From JAUSNA01 sp964568885 (GTDB taxonomy: Bacteria; Patescibacteriota; Microgenomatia; Levybacterales; GWA1-39-11): a stretch of 38,726 nt of DNA. The notes under the pieces were generated by a model, which saw only the letters and a program-made list of their open reading frames with translations, ran no database searches and was not told the DNA's origin. Shown here piece by piece: positions 6,918-15,225 of this stretch. The DNA lies in contig CAZMSF010000012.1 of NCBI GenBank assembly GCA_964568885.1, positions 1-38,726 of the forward strand, given 5' to 3'. How positions within the stretch are numbered: position 1 is the stretch's first letter; each line of letters opens with the position of its first letter. A program made the translations under genes and the position numbers.

Positions 6918-7103
6918 CTACCAGAGACTGAAGCGGTGAGGATCCCTGTTGTGGACCCCCCGGACGTCCGGCCTTGTCGGGCCTTCCGCTCCATGCGCCG
7001 GTTCTTGGAGGCGTTCTTCCTCCACGGTTCTTTCGTTTTGCTCAAGTTGCCTCTCCTGGTTCTGATGTGCCCCTACCGCAGTGTTGTTCCCAATGAATAC
7101 CAT
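6918..7103 (-). CDS. Islet B small hydrophilic protein
   Basis: A 61-residue, highly charged protein rich in Glu, Gln, Arg and His (NQERQLEQNERTVEEER near the centre), probably helical or disordered, with no membrane segment or Cys. ATG 7103 is chosen because AGAGG lies 5 bases upstream and a promoter lies about 50 bases before it. The open frame extends further upstream into the M16 protease gene, but that part would precede the promoter. GC count of line 6961-7020 is 41 of 60. No family recognised. It resembles the charged first protein of islet D only in general character. Confidence 0.55.
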   Translation of the reverse strand: MVFIGNNTAVGAHQNQERQLEQNERTVEEERLQEPAHGAEGPTRPDVRGVHNRDPHRFSLW

Positions 7104-7155
7104 CAAAACCTCTACCACAAGCTCAGCCTGCGGATTAAGTTTTGGTGATAATGAT

Positions 7156-7206
7156 AGTATACCCCTCACATTTTTCGTTGCAATAGGGCAACCCCTGTGT
7201 TTTAAT
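7156..7206. promoter_or_regulatory. Bidirectional promoter with a shared palindromic -35
   Basis: TTGCAA at 7178-7183 reads the same on both strands. To the right, 17 bases away, is TTTAAT (7201-7206), 7 bases before the M16 protease ATG. To the left, 16 bases away on the minus strand, is TATACT (7156-7161), which would drive islet B. One -35 box appears to serve two divergent promoters that cannot easily be occupied together. Confidence 0.6.
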
Positions 7207-7213
7207 TGAGGGT

Positions 7214-8485
7214 ATGCGGTTTCACAGAAGCGTCCTTTCCAATGGTGTGAGGGTAATTGTTGTCCCTGTTGCAGGAGTAGAGTCGGCAACAACTTTGGTC
7301 ATGTATGGTGCAGGTTCCCGTTACGAAGAGAAGAAGAATAACGGCATTTCCCATTTCTTAGAACACATGGCCTTCAAAGGCACTACCAACAGACCCTCTG
7401 CACGTGAAATCTCAGCGTTAATTGACGGAATTGGAGCGGAATTTAACGCTTTTACGGGTAAGGAATACACGGGATACTACATAAAGTCAGCAACAACTCA
7501 TGTCAATTTATGTCTTGATGTTCTCTCCGACATGTTAAAAAATCTTCTTTTAGACCCTGCCGAAATTGAGCGGGAGAAAGGTGTCATAATCGAGGAAATC
7601 AACCTTTATGAAGATACCCCAATGAGGAATATCGGAGATGTATATGAAAGGCTGTTGTATGGAGACGCTCCTCTTGGGTGGGATACGGCAGGTACTCCTG
7701 ACATTATAAATTCCATAAAACGGGAGGACTTCGTCGATTATATGGGAAGCCTGTATAGCGCTCACAATATGACGGTTGTTGTTGCCGGAAATGTTCATGT
7801 GGAGTCGATGCATAAAGAAATCGAAAAATACTTTGGCGACGTGCCTCGGTTTGATGTGAAGAAATTCTTGCCTGTCCATGAAAAACAACATAAGTACGAA
7901 GTCGCTATAAAACATAAAAAAACCGAGCAGGCGCATTTTGCATTAGGTGTCAGAACTGTGGGAATTCATGACAAAAAAGACAGATATCCACTTGAGATTT
8001 TGGCTTCTATCTTGGGAGGAGGCATGTCGTCGAGGCTGTTTTATGAGGTAAGAGAACGGCGGGGGTTGTCATATTATGTACGAACTTCCTCAGACCATTA
8101 CATCGACGCCGGTTATTTGGCAACGTATGTGGGAGCGGACCCGAAAAGAATTGACGAGGCGATAAAAGTTGTCGCAGAAGAATATGTAAAGGTGAGTGAA
8201 AAAGGAGAAATTGATGAAGATGAGCTGAAAAAAGCAAAAGAGTACACGAAGGGACATTTTGTTTTGGAGCTTGAAGATACAAGAAGTGCGGCAATTATGT
8301 ATGCCTCGCAAGAAATTTTGCAGCATGAACTTCATAATCCTCACGAAATAATCGAAAAGATAGAAAAAGTGACGCTTGAAGAAGTTCATAGGGTAGCGCG
8401 CGAATACCTGGATACGAAACTACTGTCGTTAGCGGTGATTGGAAATTTTGAGGACCGCGACCGCTTCGAAAAGCTTCTTAAATAA
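7214..8485 (+). CDS. M16 family zinc metallopeptidase
   Basis: Pitrilysin/processing-peptidase family protein of 423 residues, the size of one M16B subunit. The inverted zinc motif HFLEH is at 47-51 (His47, Glu50, His51), and the third ligand is the Glu near 127 in KGVIIEEINLYEDTP. Both the active N-terminal half and the C-terminal inactive-type half are present; RERRGLSYYVRT in the second half is typical of M16B. No signal peptide, so cytoplasmic action is likely. Starts at ATG 7214 from a leaderless promoter. Two alpha/beta hydrolase genes follow, each with its own -10 box. Confidence 0.9.
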   Translation: MRFHRSVLSNGVRVIVVPVAGVESATTLVMYGAGSRYEEKKNNGISHFLEHMAFKGTTNRPSAREISALIDGIGAEFNAFTGKEYTGYYIKSATTHVNLCLDVLSDMLKNLLLDPAEIEREKGVIIEEINLYEDTPMRNIGDVYERLLYGDAPLGWDTAGTPDIINSIKREDFVDYMGSLYSAHNMTVVVAGNVHVESMHKEIEKYFGDVPRFDVKKFLPVHEKQHKYEVAIKHKKTEQAHFALGVRTVGIHDKKDRYPLEILASILGGGMSSRLFYEVRERRGLSYYVRTSSDHYIDAGYLATYVGADPKRIDEAIKVVAEEYVKVSEKGEIDEDELKKAKEYTKGHFVLELEDTRSAAIMYASQEILQHELHNPHEIIEKIEKVTLEEVHRVAREYLDTKLLSLAVIGNFEDRDRFEKLLK

Positions 8486-8495
8486 TGTCCCATGC

Positions 8496-8501
8496 TAAAA
8501 T
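8496..8501 (+). promoter_or_regulatory. -10 box, leaderless start
   Basis: TAAAAT, 6 bases before ATG 8508. No convincing -35 box. Confidence 0.5.
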
Positions 8502-8507
8502 GAATGC

Positions 8508-9203
8508 ATGAGTTCTCCTGAAAACAAATACAATCCCGAGTTAGAGGCCGATGAATGTGACATTTCCCCCGAGGTGGTTGAGAGAAGGCGTCCAATACTT
8601 TTTGTCCCGGGTTGGAATGCCAAATTATCCGAATATCAAGAAGCATTGAGAAGTTTGGTTCTTGAGGGGAAAGGAAGAGTTATCTCCGTAGTTCCGACAG
8701 GTACCGAGGAAGAAAAAGTAGCAAGACTCATCCAGCTCATTGATTTAAAGGGTCTTGAAGAAGTGGATATTATCTCCCATTCGTTAGGAGCTATGAGTTC
8801 GGTTGTTGCCGCGCTTAGGGATTCCAGAATAAAACAGCTTGTCCTCCTAAACCCACCCGATGAGGAGCACGATGCGAGGGGACTTATCAAAAAATATAGC
8901 GAGATGCTTTCTTTTGAGGGGACAAAAAACGCTGCCGATGTCGGGGTCAGAAAAATTGTGGAAATGGCAAGAACTATAACCGATTTTGATATGAATGGAA
9001 TGCGTGAGCGTCTTTCTTCAATTGGGACGAGGGTAGCCAGCATTCATGGGTTATCGGATATTCTTTTTCCTCCTCCGGAAGCGGCCGCGCCCTTTAACGA
9101 TTTGGCAATTAGTTCCGGCCAAAGCCGTTTTTATGCCGAGACAAATCATTCGAATGTAGTGCCTCTTATTCCTTTTGCGCTGAGGTTGCTTGAACAGCCG
9201 TGA
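8508..9203 (+). CDS. Alpha/beta hydrolase
   Basis: A 231-residue hydrolase of the alpha/beta fold. After a polar N-terminus, RPILFVPGW (28-36) is the first core strand and oxyanion loop. The nucleophile elbow is S-H-S-L-G (90-94, Ser92). An acidic residue in HGLSDILFP and a C-terminal His (NHSNVV) can complete the triad. Substrate unknown; soluble and likely cytoplasmic. It is the first of three hydrolases of this fold within 4 kb, with little sequence in common beyond the fold. Confidence 0.8.
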   Translation: MSSPENKYNPELEADECDISPEVVERRRPILFVPGWNAKLSEYQEALRSLVLEGKGRVISVVPTGTEEEKVARLIQLIDLKGLEEVDIISHSLGAMSSVVAALRDSRIKQLVLLNPPDEEHDARGLIKKYSEMLSFEGTKNAADVGVRKIVEMARTITDFDMNGMRERLSSIGTRVASIHGLSDILFPPPEAAAPFNDLAISSGQSRFYAETNHSNVVPLIPFALRLLEQP

Positions 9204-9209
9204 TATACT
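9204..9209 (+). promoter_or_regulatory. -10 box, leaderless start
   Basis: TATACT, 6 bases before ATG 9216, overlapping the stop of the upstream hydrolase gene. Confidence 0.55.
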
Positions 9210-9215
9210 CTTTTT

Positions 9216-10451
9216 ATGGATAATGGAGAAGCAAAAGCCGAACAACCCACCGTAGAACAAGCCCCAAGCAAATCCGAAATTCATGCAAGTGAGACATTAG
9301 GAGAAAAATATCCCCTTCAAACAATGGAGTTTGGGAAGCTGGGAGCTGTTAGTTTTCGTGATATTGCGCCCGAAATGCCGAGGCCCGAAGGGGAAATTCC
9401 AATGGTCATGATGACAGGATGGGCCATGAATCAAGATGTGATAGGGAATACTACTCAGGCTCTAATCGAGGCTGGCCAGCGGGTAGTTCCATTTGACATA
9501 AAGGGTGGTGGAAAAGGAGTAGAGGGGGTTGGAGATTCTTCTGAGGAGATAAATAGGCAAGGAGAACTTCTCAAAAAATGGATAGAACAAAGTGGGAACG
9601 AAAAATTGCATTTAGTTGGTCAATCAATGTCCGCTTTGGTTCTGCTCTCGATGCTTGAGAATAATCCCGATATGGTGGACAAAGTAGCCTCGGTTGTCCT
9701 AGTAAGCCCCATGGGACTTGGGGGAAAGGATAGTCTTCCTGCTCTTATTAAACGCCAGCAAGAGGAAACAAAAAGAAATAATGCACGAGAAAAAACGGAT
9801 GAAGACAGGCTGATAGAACCAAGGGTTGCAAAAAGTTTTAAGGAATTTATGCTGCATCATCCTTTTAGGATGACAAAAGAGGGGTTGGCAATGGCGGGAG
9901 CTGATGAATATAACGTTTTGAATTTATTGAAGGCACGGGGTTTGAAAGTGGGCATTATACAAGGGGCTCAAGACCAGCTGAATTCAACTCAGAGAGTGGT
10001 CGAGAATATTGCGCGTCAGGCGGTAGCAAATAGCAGTGTCCGACCGGAGCTTATCGGCGAAGACGGTATTGAGAAAATTCCGGAGGAATTAAAGATATTG
10101 CCAACTGACAGCGAAGAGGAGGCAAATAGGAAGAGAAAAGCAATTATAGACATCAAAATGGAACTCCAGAGAACTGAGAATAAAGTGCCAATCGATTCGT
10201 TCAAATTGGTCGAAGGAGGGCACGAAATATTTGGACCACGGGCAATTGCAAAAAAATTAATCGAGACGGTTGATTATCTACAACATCCTAACACCGAAGG
10301 TGGAGACACTTTAGAAGAGAGAATGAAAGAAAAAGATAGAATTGAAGCAGAAAAAAGAGAGCTTGCTCAAGCCAGGGCAAAACTCGCAGAAGAAGCACAG
10401 GTTCAAGCTCAGGAGACTTCTCAGCCGCCCTCAGAACATCCCCAAAATTGA
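9216..10451 (+). CDS. Alpha/beta hydrolase with extended tail
   Basis: A 411-residue protein with an alpha/beta hydrolase core at about residues 60-350. The strand-loop MVMMTGWAMN follows a charged N-terminus, the elbow is G-Q-S-M-S (135-139, Ser137), the acid is probably in GAQDQL, and the His in EGGHEIFG. An insertion of about 70 charged residues follows the elbow and may be a lid. The last 60 residues are a Glu/Ala/Gln-rich coiled coil and Pro-rich tail. No signal peptide. Substrate cannot be inferred. Confidence 0.75.
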   Translation: MDNGEAKAEQPTVEQAPSKSEIHASETLGEKYPLQTMEFGKLGAVSFRDIAPEMPRPEGEIPMVMMTGWAMNQDVIGNTTQALIEAGQRVVPFDIKGGGKGVEGVGDSSEEINRQGELLKKWIEQSGNEKLHLVGQSMSALVLLSMLENNPDMVDKVASVVLVSPMGLGGKDSLPALIKRQQEETKRNNAREKTDEDRLIEPRVAKSFKEFMLHHPFRMTKEGLAMAGADEYNVLNLLKARGLKVGIIQGAQDQLNSTQRVVENIARQAVANSSVRPELIGEDGIEKIPEELKILPTDSEEEANRKRKAIIDIKMELQRTENKVPIDSFKLVEGGHEIFGPRAIAKKLIETVDYLQHPNTEGGDTLEERMKEKDRIEAEKRELAQARAKLAEEAQVQAQETSQPPSEHPQN

Positions 10452-10487
10452 ATTCTGAATTATTTTTATAAGTACGAATTAATGTTT

Positions 10488-11531
10488 CTAGGCTGCTTTT
10501 CTCCTGAAGAAACTTAAAATCCCCCTATGTGGTTTTTTCTCTTGTGCTTTCGGTTGAGTACTGCTATTCGATTCATCTCTTTTTTGATTTTCCAGTAAAT
10601 GTTTCATCATGATAATGTCGGTTGCGCTGTCTGCAGCCATATCTTTAGATATTGTCGGGTCCGTTTTGTAATGAACGTACTGGTCGGGTGTCATATCAAT
10701 GATGACGTCAGTTAATCCTTCATGTTCTCGTTGCTCTCGTCTACGGGTGGCTTCCTGGGGCGATAAAACATTCTTAAGTTTTGTAAAGGTGTCATAATCG
10801 ACTTCGACTCCAAAAAGGGCTGATGGTGAAGTTACAAAACTTTTATTGACCACGTGTGCGCCCAGAAAGTTGACAGCACGGATGTCAAGAAATTTTTCGC
10901 CGCCTTCTTCTTTTATGATGCGTTTTAAATTCTCTTGAACCTTTCCCTCAGAACCCTCAACTTTATAGATATGTTTTCCCGATGACAAAGTCTCTGAATC
11001 CATAAATCCTCTTGGTGTATCGACGGTTGCACTCCCTGTTCTGTATTGGATTGTCCGGAAAACATGCAATTTTCCATTCGAATCATAGGCATAAGGGGCT
11101 ATTATCATATGTGGTCCTTCCGAAACCGTTGGCCTTTCAAAACCTGTCGTAGCGCGTTCGGATTCATTTATTCCCTGGACCACGGCATTGACATTTTGGT
11201 TAGCGTTTCCTATGGATTGCACTCCCAAAAGGTCCGCATTAAAACCTGCCAGTTGCAACATTCCCTGAAGTTCGGAGAGATCCTTTAATTTGATCTGACC
11301 TCCCTCTCGAACGATGAACGTTTCTTTATGTGAATTGAGATCCTTATTACCACCCTCAAAACCACGAGGTTTTGCATATTCCGTACTTAAATATTCGAAA
11401 AGAGGAACCATCTCCCTTCTTGTCTTGATGTCCATTGATGCGCCCTCAAGGGTTTGGGCATTTACAAGCTCATGCTCGGCACCGACAGGTTGCAGGTTCT
11501 TAATTCGTGGTATTTCGCCACCTTCTACCAT
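10488..11531 (-). CDS. Nudix-like domain protein, degenerate
   Basis: A 347-residue protein. Its middle (about residues 140-255) resembles a Nudix hydrolase: an IAPYAYDSNGKLHVFRTIQYR strand region, DTPRGFMDSE where ADP-ribose pyrophosphatases have their ExPxG element, and LKRIIKEEGGEKF in place of the REUxEExG part of the Nudix box. Box spacing is disturbed and some metal ligands are not obvious, so activity is doubtful. N- and C-terminal extensions are charged, and the C-terminus is basic (SFFRRKAA). It converges on the hydrolase gene to its left. The start ATG has a -10 box 6 bases upstream. Confidence 0.55.
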   Translation of the reverse strand: MVEGGEIPRIKNLQPVGAEHELVNAQTLEGASMDIKTRREMVPLFEYLSTEYAKPRGFEGGNKDLNSHKETFIVREGGQIKLKDLSELQGMLQLAGFNADLLGVQSIGNANQNVNAVVQGINESERATTGFERPTVSEGPHMIIAPYAYDSNGKLHVFRTIQYRTGSATVDTPRGFMDSETLSSGKHIYKVEGSEGKVQENLKRIIKEEGGEKFLDIRAVNFLGAHVVNKSFVTSPSALFGVEVDYDTFTKLKNVLSPQEATRRREQREHEGLTDVIIDMTPDQYVHYKTDPTISKDMAADSATDIIMMKHLLENQKRDESNSSTQPKAQEKKPHRGILSFFRRKAA

Positions 11532-11537
11532 GCCTAC

Positions 11538-11543
11538 AGTATA
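11538..11543 (-). promoter_or_regulatory. -10 box, leaderless start
   Basis: Minus-strand TATACT, 6 bases before ATG 11531. Confidence 0.55.
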
Positions 11544-11562
11544 TCAAATGTTTTTTTGTTGC

Positions 11563-11568
11563 TAGAAT
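11563..11568 (+). promoter_or_regulatory. -10 box, leaderless GTG start
   Basis: TAGAAT, 6 bases before GTG 11575. It lies next to the divergent -10 box at 11538-11543. Confidence 0.45.
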
Positions 11569-11574
11569 AAATAT

Positions 11575-12249
11575 GTGATGTACATTTTTTATCAGATACT
11601 CTCCGAAATTAGCCTTCTTGTTCTTGACCCCGTGCTTTCAGTCCTTACAATGTTTGTTTCGCAACACGAATTGAAAGGACGCGGAGAAGGTCAAAAGATT
11701 GTCATTGTCGAAAGGTGGCTGTCCATGAATATACGTCATGTGTATTGGAAACATTTTCTTGAAAGCATGGGCTACAACGCACATCTTGTAAATTTTCCGT
11801 TGCGGGAAGGTAGTTTTGAAGATTCGGCGCAGGCACTTTCACAATATCTTGAAAAACATAATCTCACAAATATTACTCTGGTTGGAATTTCATCGGGTGC
11901 TCTGACTTCTCTTGTATATCTTCAGGAGTATAATGGGTGGAAGCGGGTAGACAAATTTGTTCCGGTAGGAGCGCCTTTTAGGGGAACGTGGATGGCTTTA
12001 GTTTTATTTTTTTCTTATTCGGGACGTATGCTTTTACCTGTTTCTCCTCTCATAAAAAAGATTTCAAAATATACTATTCTAAATCCTGAAAAAATATATT
12101 GTGTGAGAGCAAAATTTGATGAGATGGTGCCTACGGGAAGTGTGCTTCCAGGGACGCACAAAATTACCCTTAATGTCATAGGACACAATAATTTACACAT
12201 TCGGGTTAGGGCAACCTACAGAAAAATTATGGAGTTTGCTCGGGAGTAG
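11575..12249 (+). CDS. Alpha/beta hydrolase, small
   Basis: A 224-residue protein of the RBBP9/lipase-like alpha/beta hydrolase type. KIVIVERW (41-48) is the first core strand, G-I-S-S-G (104-108, Ser106) the elbow, with an acidic residue in AKFDEMVP and His in GHNNLH. The first 30 residues are hydrophobic and may anchor it to the membrane. Start is GTG 11575, or ATG 11578 one codon later; the -10 spacing favours GTG. Its 3' end overlaps the convergent gene by 23 bases. Confidence 0.75.
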   Translation: MMYIFYQILSEISLLVLDPVLSVLTMFVSQHELKGRGEGQKIVIVERWLSMNIRHVYWKHFLESMGYNAHLVNFPLREGSFEDSAQALSQYLEKHNLTNITLVGISSGALTSLVYLQEYNGWKRVDKFVPVGAPFRGTWMALVLFFSYSGRMLLPVSPLIKKISKYTILNPEKIYCVRAKFDEMVPTGSVLPGTHKITLNVIGHNNLHIRVRATYRKIMEFARE

Positions 12250-12790
12250 GTGGGGGAATAAATCCGGCAACAGTATTTGTAAGCTCATATACCATATTCA
12301 ATTCGTGGGGCAGTAATTCAGGAATTCTTCTCCATTCAGTTTCAAGAACGGTTCCGGTTGACGCTTCATGAGCAAATATGTGGCAGTAAAGTTGAAGCTC
12401 CGGGGCCGGTTCAAAAGGCGAAATTTCCTCTGGGTCTATAGGCTCATCATATTTGAATGAAACATCAAGATGCTTTCGTCCGTTTGCCGGTATTTCCGCT
12501 ATGGCAACTCCAATTGAAAGTGCCTTTTCAAGAATATCCACTGTTTCCGGGTCGCTTTCACTGGTAGCAGTCATAACATATGTGAAGCGTTGGTTTTGAT
12601 GTGCTCTTCGCAACCGTTTTTTGTACGTAGTGTTACCGTAACGGTCAGTATGTCCCGTTCCAGTTGTGACCCACTCACGTATTGACGCGACATTTTCGTC
12701 TATAGCCTCAATCCTGCGGCCACGCTCAAGAAGCGGGTTTATCCATTCTGCGGCTTTTGCAAATTGTGGTCGTGTGCGTTCAGATGTCAT
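12227..12790 (-). CDS. Hypothetical protein
   Basis: A 187-residue soluble protein, no family recognised. It has an N-terminal helical part (TRPQFAKAAEWINPLLERGR), a central mixed region and a Pro-rich C-terminus (FIPPPTPEQTP). No Cys and no membrane segment. ATG 12790 is chosen; a TATAAT on the minus strand at 12813-12818 would give a leader of about 15-20 bases. The frame stays open further upstream into the neighbouring promoter, but that extension is hydrophobic and unlike the rest. It overlaps the convergent hydrolase gene by 23 bases. Confidence 0.65.
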   Translation of the reverse strand: MTSERTRPQFAKAAEWINPLLERGRRIEAIDENVASIREWVTTGTGHTDRYGNTTYKKRLRRAHQNQRFTYVMTATSESDPETVDILEKALSIGVAIAEIPANGRKHLDVSFKYDEPIDPEEISPFEPAPELQLYCHIFAHEASTGTVLETEWRRIPELLPHELNMVYELTNTVAGFIPPPTPEQTP

Positions 12791-12871
12791 AGTAATTTTA
12801 AAATGCAGGTTAATTATACCAAACTTGAATAAGAAAGATAACCTATAGTGTATTTTTGAGGCTTTTTTTGA

Positions 12872-12877
12872 TATAAT
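12872..12877 (+). promoter_or_regulatory. -10 box, leaderless start
   Basis: Consensus TATAAT, 6 bases before ATG 12884. Confidence 0.65.
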
Positions 12878-12883
12878 TCGGCT

Positions 12884-13921
12884 ATGGGAATAGAGGGTGG
12901 AAGTTTTCAAAGTCCTGATGTGGAGACCGTTGAATTTTCCGAGGAAAGACTCGGTTCGTTGTATGCGGCATTAGGAAATAATGAGGCAAAAGCAATTACT
13001 TTTCTTGCGATGCGCCCTGGCCTCATTTATGATGGACAAGAGATTGTGACAGCTGTCCGTCGCGCTCAAGGAAACACGCAGAAGGGATGGAAAATGGGAG
13101 AGGAGGGGCCATTCCATTATCTACAGAAGTCATTTGCGCCGGTCGGACTTGTTGCGATGGAAGTAATGGATAGGAAGGATAATAAATATGGATATATAAG
13201 AACCCCTTGGGGAAATGCGATAGGAACCGCGTTTGCAGGAAAAATGCTGCAACTTTCCCACCAACACCCTGACATTTCGCTATACGACCTTTTTGGCAGC
13301 ACGGTTTCCACCTCAAGGCCTCTTGATGAGGGAGAAGAATTAAAGAAAAGAAGCCCCTTAAGCCGGATTTTTCTCTTCCGCGAGCTTTTAAGTTCCGGAG
13401 ACAAAGGTATTTCAATTTCCGATCTTGCCGGAAAAATGGGGGAAACGGATATGACACTAGTCAGGCGCCATGTTAAGGATTTAAGGAGAGCCGGAATTCT
13501 TACTTTTGACGAAAACACCGGACAAATACTTGTGAACGAGGAGAGTAACAAATTGCTCTTTGATGTTGTTGTTGATTTTCAGAACTTACTTGACCTCAAT
13601 CCGGTTACGCTTGAGGAAGGGAGAGTGTTTGCCGCAAACGTAATGATAAGTCCGAATATGGTCGCTTCTTTCATGAGGAAAGCCAAAGAGCACTCAAGAA
13701 ACGCCAACCAAAAACCCATTGAAGAAACTTCTGATGAGGTCATTTCTATTATCAAACAACATCCGGGACTTACGACCGAGGAAGTCCGGGAAAGACTTGA
13801 AGAAGATTTTCAACGCGCTCTGTCTGTCCATAGAGTAAGAAGGATAATCCACCATGCATTCAATAGCAGAGGATTGTCTATTCCTCATGGGCGCTCGGTT
13901 CGGTGGAATCTGGAAAGCTAG
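12884..13921 (+). CDS. Multi-winged-helix protein, probable regulator
   Basis: A 345-residue protein that looks built from winged-helix units. Residues about 165-225 (LFRELLSSGDKGISISDLAG, then VRRHVKDLRRAGIL) match an HTH of the MarR/ArsR type with recognition helix and wing. The C-terminal 70 residues (VISIIKQHPGLTTEEVRERL, then VHRVRRIIHHAF) form a second, and the N-terminal 90 residues may be a third. No ligand domain is evident. Likely a DNA-binding transcription factor; the target is unknown. Confidence 0.65.
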   Translation: MGIEGGSFQSPDVETVEFSEERLGSLYAALGNNEAKAITFLAMRPGLIYDGQEIVTAVRRAQGNTQKGWKMGEEGPFHYLQKSFAPVGLVAMEVMDRKDNKYGYIRTPWGNAIGTAFAGKMLQLSHQHPDISLYDLFGSTVSTSRPLDEGEELKKRSPLSRIFLFRELLSSGDKGISISDLAGKMGETDMTLVRRHVKDLRRAGILTFDENTGQILVNEESNKLLFDVVVDFQNLLDLNPVTLEEGRVFAANVMISPNMVASFMRKAKEHSRNANQKPIEETSDEVISIIKQHPGLTTEEVRERLEEDFQRALSVHRVRRIIHHAFNSRGLSIPHGRSVRWNLES

Positions 13922-13938
13922 AAATTCCTCATTTCCTA

Positions 13939-13968
13939 TTGACTTTTGAGCCTATTCTCAATTATGAT
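13939..13968 (+). promoter_or_regulatory. ndk promoter, leaderless
   Basis: TTGACT (13939-13944) and TATGAT (13963-13968), spacer 18. The ndk ATG follows 7 bases later. Confidence 0.65.
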
Positions 13969-13975
13969 ACTAGTT

Positions 13976-14437
13976 ATGGAAAAGACAGTAGTTCTTATCA
14001 AGCCGGACGGCGTGCAGCGAGGGCTCATCGGTGAAATCATTCACAGATTTGAAGTTAAGGGTTTGAAATTATCGGCTCTTAAAATGATGAATATGACCGA
14101 TGAGGTTATCGACCAATGGTACGCTCATCACAAAGACAAACCATTTTTCCCATCCCTTAAAGCTTTTATGACTTCGTATCCAATAGTTGCTATGGTGTGG
14201 GAAGGAATTGAGGCTGCATCGGTTGTTAGAAAAATGATTGGTATAACCCAAGCACGTCAAGCAGAACCGGGAACGGTCAGAGGAGACTTTGCCATCAGTA
14301 CCCAGATGAATCTCATTCATGCATCGGAGTCTTCCGAAGCAGCCCAAAAGGAATTAGGGATTCTTTTTTCAGACAGTGACATCTTCAGCTGGGAAAGGAC
14401 CGATTCTCCTCATTTGTACGGAGCCGACGAGCGTTAA
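13976..14437 (+). CDS. ndk: Nucleoside diphosphate kinase
   Basis: Transfers the gamma-phosphate from ATP to other nucleoside diphosphates via a phospho-histidine. The 153 residues begin EKTVVLIKPDGVQRGLIGEI, the standard Ndk N-terminus. The catalytic His is His115 in NLIHASES, preceded by GTVRGDFA. ATG 13976 is chosen over ATG 13946 because the promoter -10 box lies between them and the protein then starts where the family does. The stop overlaps the convergent Fic gene by 4 bases. Confidence 0.94.
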   Translation: MEKTVVLIKPDGVQRGLIGEIIHRFEVKGLKLSALKMMNMTDEVIDQWYAHHKDKPFFPSLKAFMTSYPIVAMVWEGIEAASVVRKMIGITQARQAEPGTVRGDFAISTQMNLIHASESSEAAQKELGILFSDSDIFSWERTDSPHLYGADER

Positions 14438-15225
14438 GAAGCAACCCCCAAATTGTCAATAAATCGTCTAAGTACCTTTATATATTTCTTCTGCCTTTGT
14501 GCTTCAACTCCGGCCGAGAGAAGACCTTGAGTTCGTGGGTCATCTTCAAGAGCCTCAGCAACGTCTTCATTTGCTCGAATCTGCTCTTGGGCTAAAAATC
14601 GGTTCAATTCATCAGGATACCCTTTGACAGAGCTTACTACTAGCTCATGAAGGAATTTTTTCCTTTCGGATGGGTTGAGTTCGGGTTTTGTCCAATATGG
14701 CACTTGAAGCATCCCGGCACGCAGGAAAATGCTATCCGCCAGAAGTCTTGAAAGTCTTCCGTTGCCATCAAAGAAGGGATGGATATGACAAATTCTTGTC
14801 ATGATATCCGTTGCCATTTGCACTACTTCAGGTGCATCCTCCGGAGATGCAACGCCATATTGCATATACCTTCCATAATCACTTCCTAGCTGTTCCATTG
14901 CCGGAAGTTTATCCTTCCCTTCGATAAAGGGCGTAAAGCTCCAGGATTTATCGAGGAGAATTTTTCGTGGTCCGGTAAAATATCTTCCGGGGCCGGAATC
15001 AGGGATATGTTGGGCCAGTGTCGAATGAAATTGTTTAATCGTATCTTCACCAAATTCCGATGCAGGATTTTGAACTTGATTTCGCATATTTACATAGGCT
15101 ACCGATAGGTCACTAAGTTGCCTTGCCTCAGGGGTGAGAAGTAGTGCGGATTGTTCGTTAAACTTATTGGTCCAATCCACCAAGAGTGCTATTGAGGGGT
15201 CCGCTGGGCTGTCGTGTTCGCTCAT
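14434..15225 (-). CDS. Fic domain protein (probable AMP transferase)
   Basis: A 263-residue Fic/DOC-family protein, expected to transfer AMP or a related group from a nucleotide to a hydroxyl on a target protein. The catalytic loop HPFFDGNGRLSR is complete at 149-160 with the essential His149. The upstream flap region is present (RYFTGPRKILLDKSWSFTPF). A TPFIEG stretch at 98-103 fits the [S/T]xxxE[G/N] inhibitory pattern but lies in the flap region, so it may be coincidence. It overlaps the small upstream gene by 62 bases. Confidence 0.85.
   Translation of the reverse strand: MSEHDSPADPSIALLVDWTNKFNEQSALLLTPEARQLSDLSVAYVNMRNQVQNPASEFGEDTIKQFHSTLAQHIPDSGPGRYFTGPRKILLDKSWSFTPFIEGKDKLPAMEQLGSDYGRYMQYGVASPEDAPEVVQMATDIMTRICHIHPFFDGNGRLSRLLADSIFLRAGMLQVPYWTKPELNPSERKKFLHELVVSSVKGYPDELNRFLAQEQIRANEDVAEALEDDPRTQGLLSAGVEAQRQKKYIKVLRRFIDNLGVAS

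Noticed and set aside
6747..7148. Plus-strand 133-residue frame across islet B
   Set aside because: It is antisense to the promoter-supported islet B genes, has no SD site or -10 box, and its composition looks like a GC-driven mirror frame.
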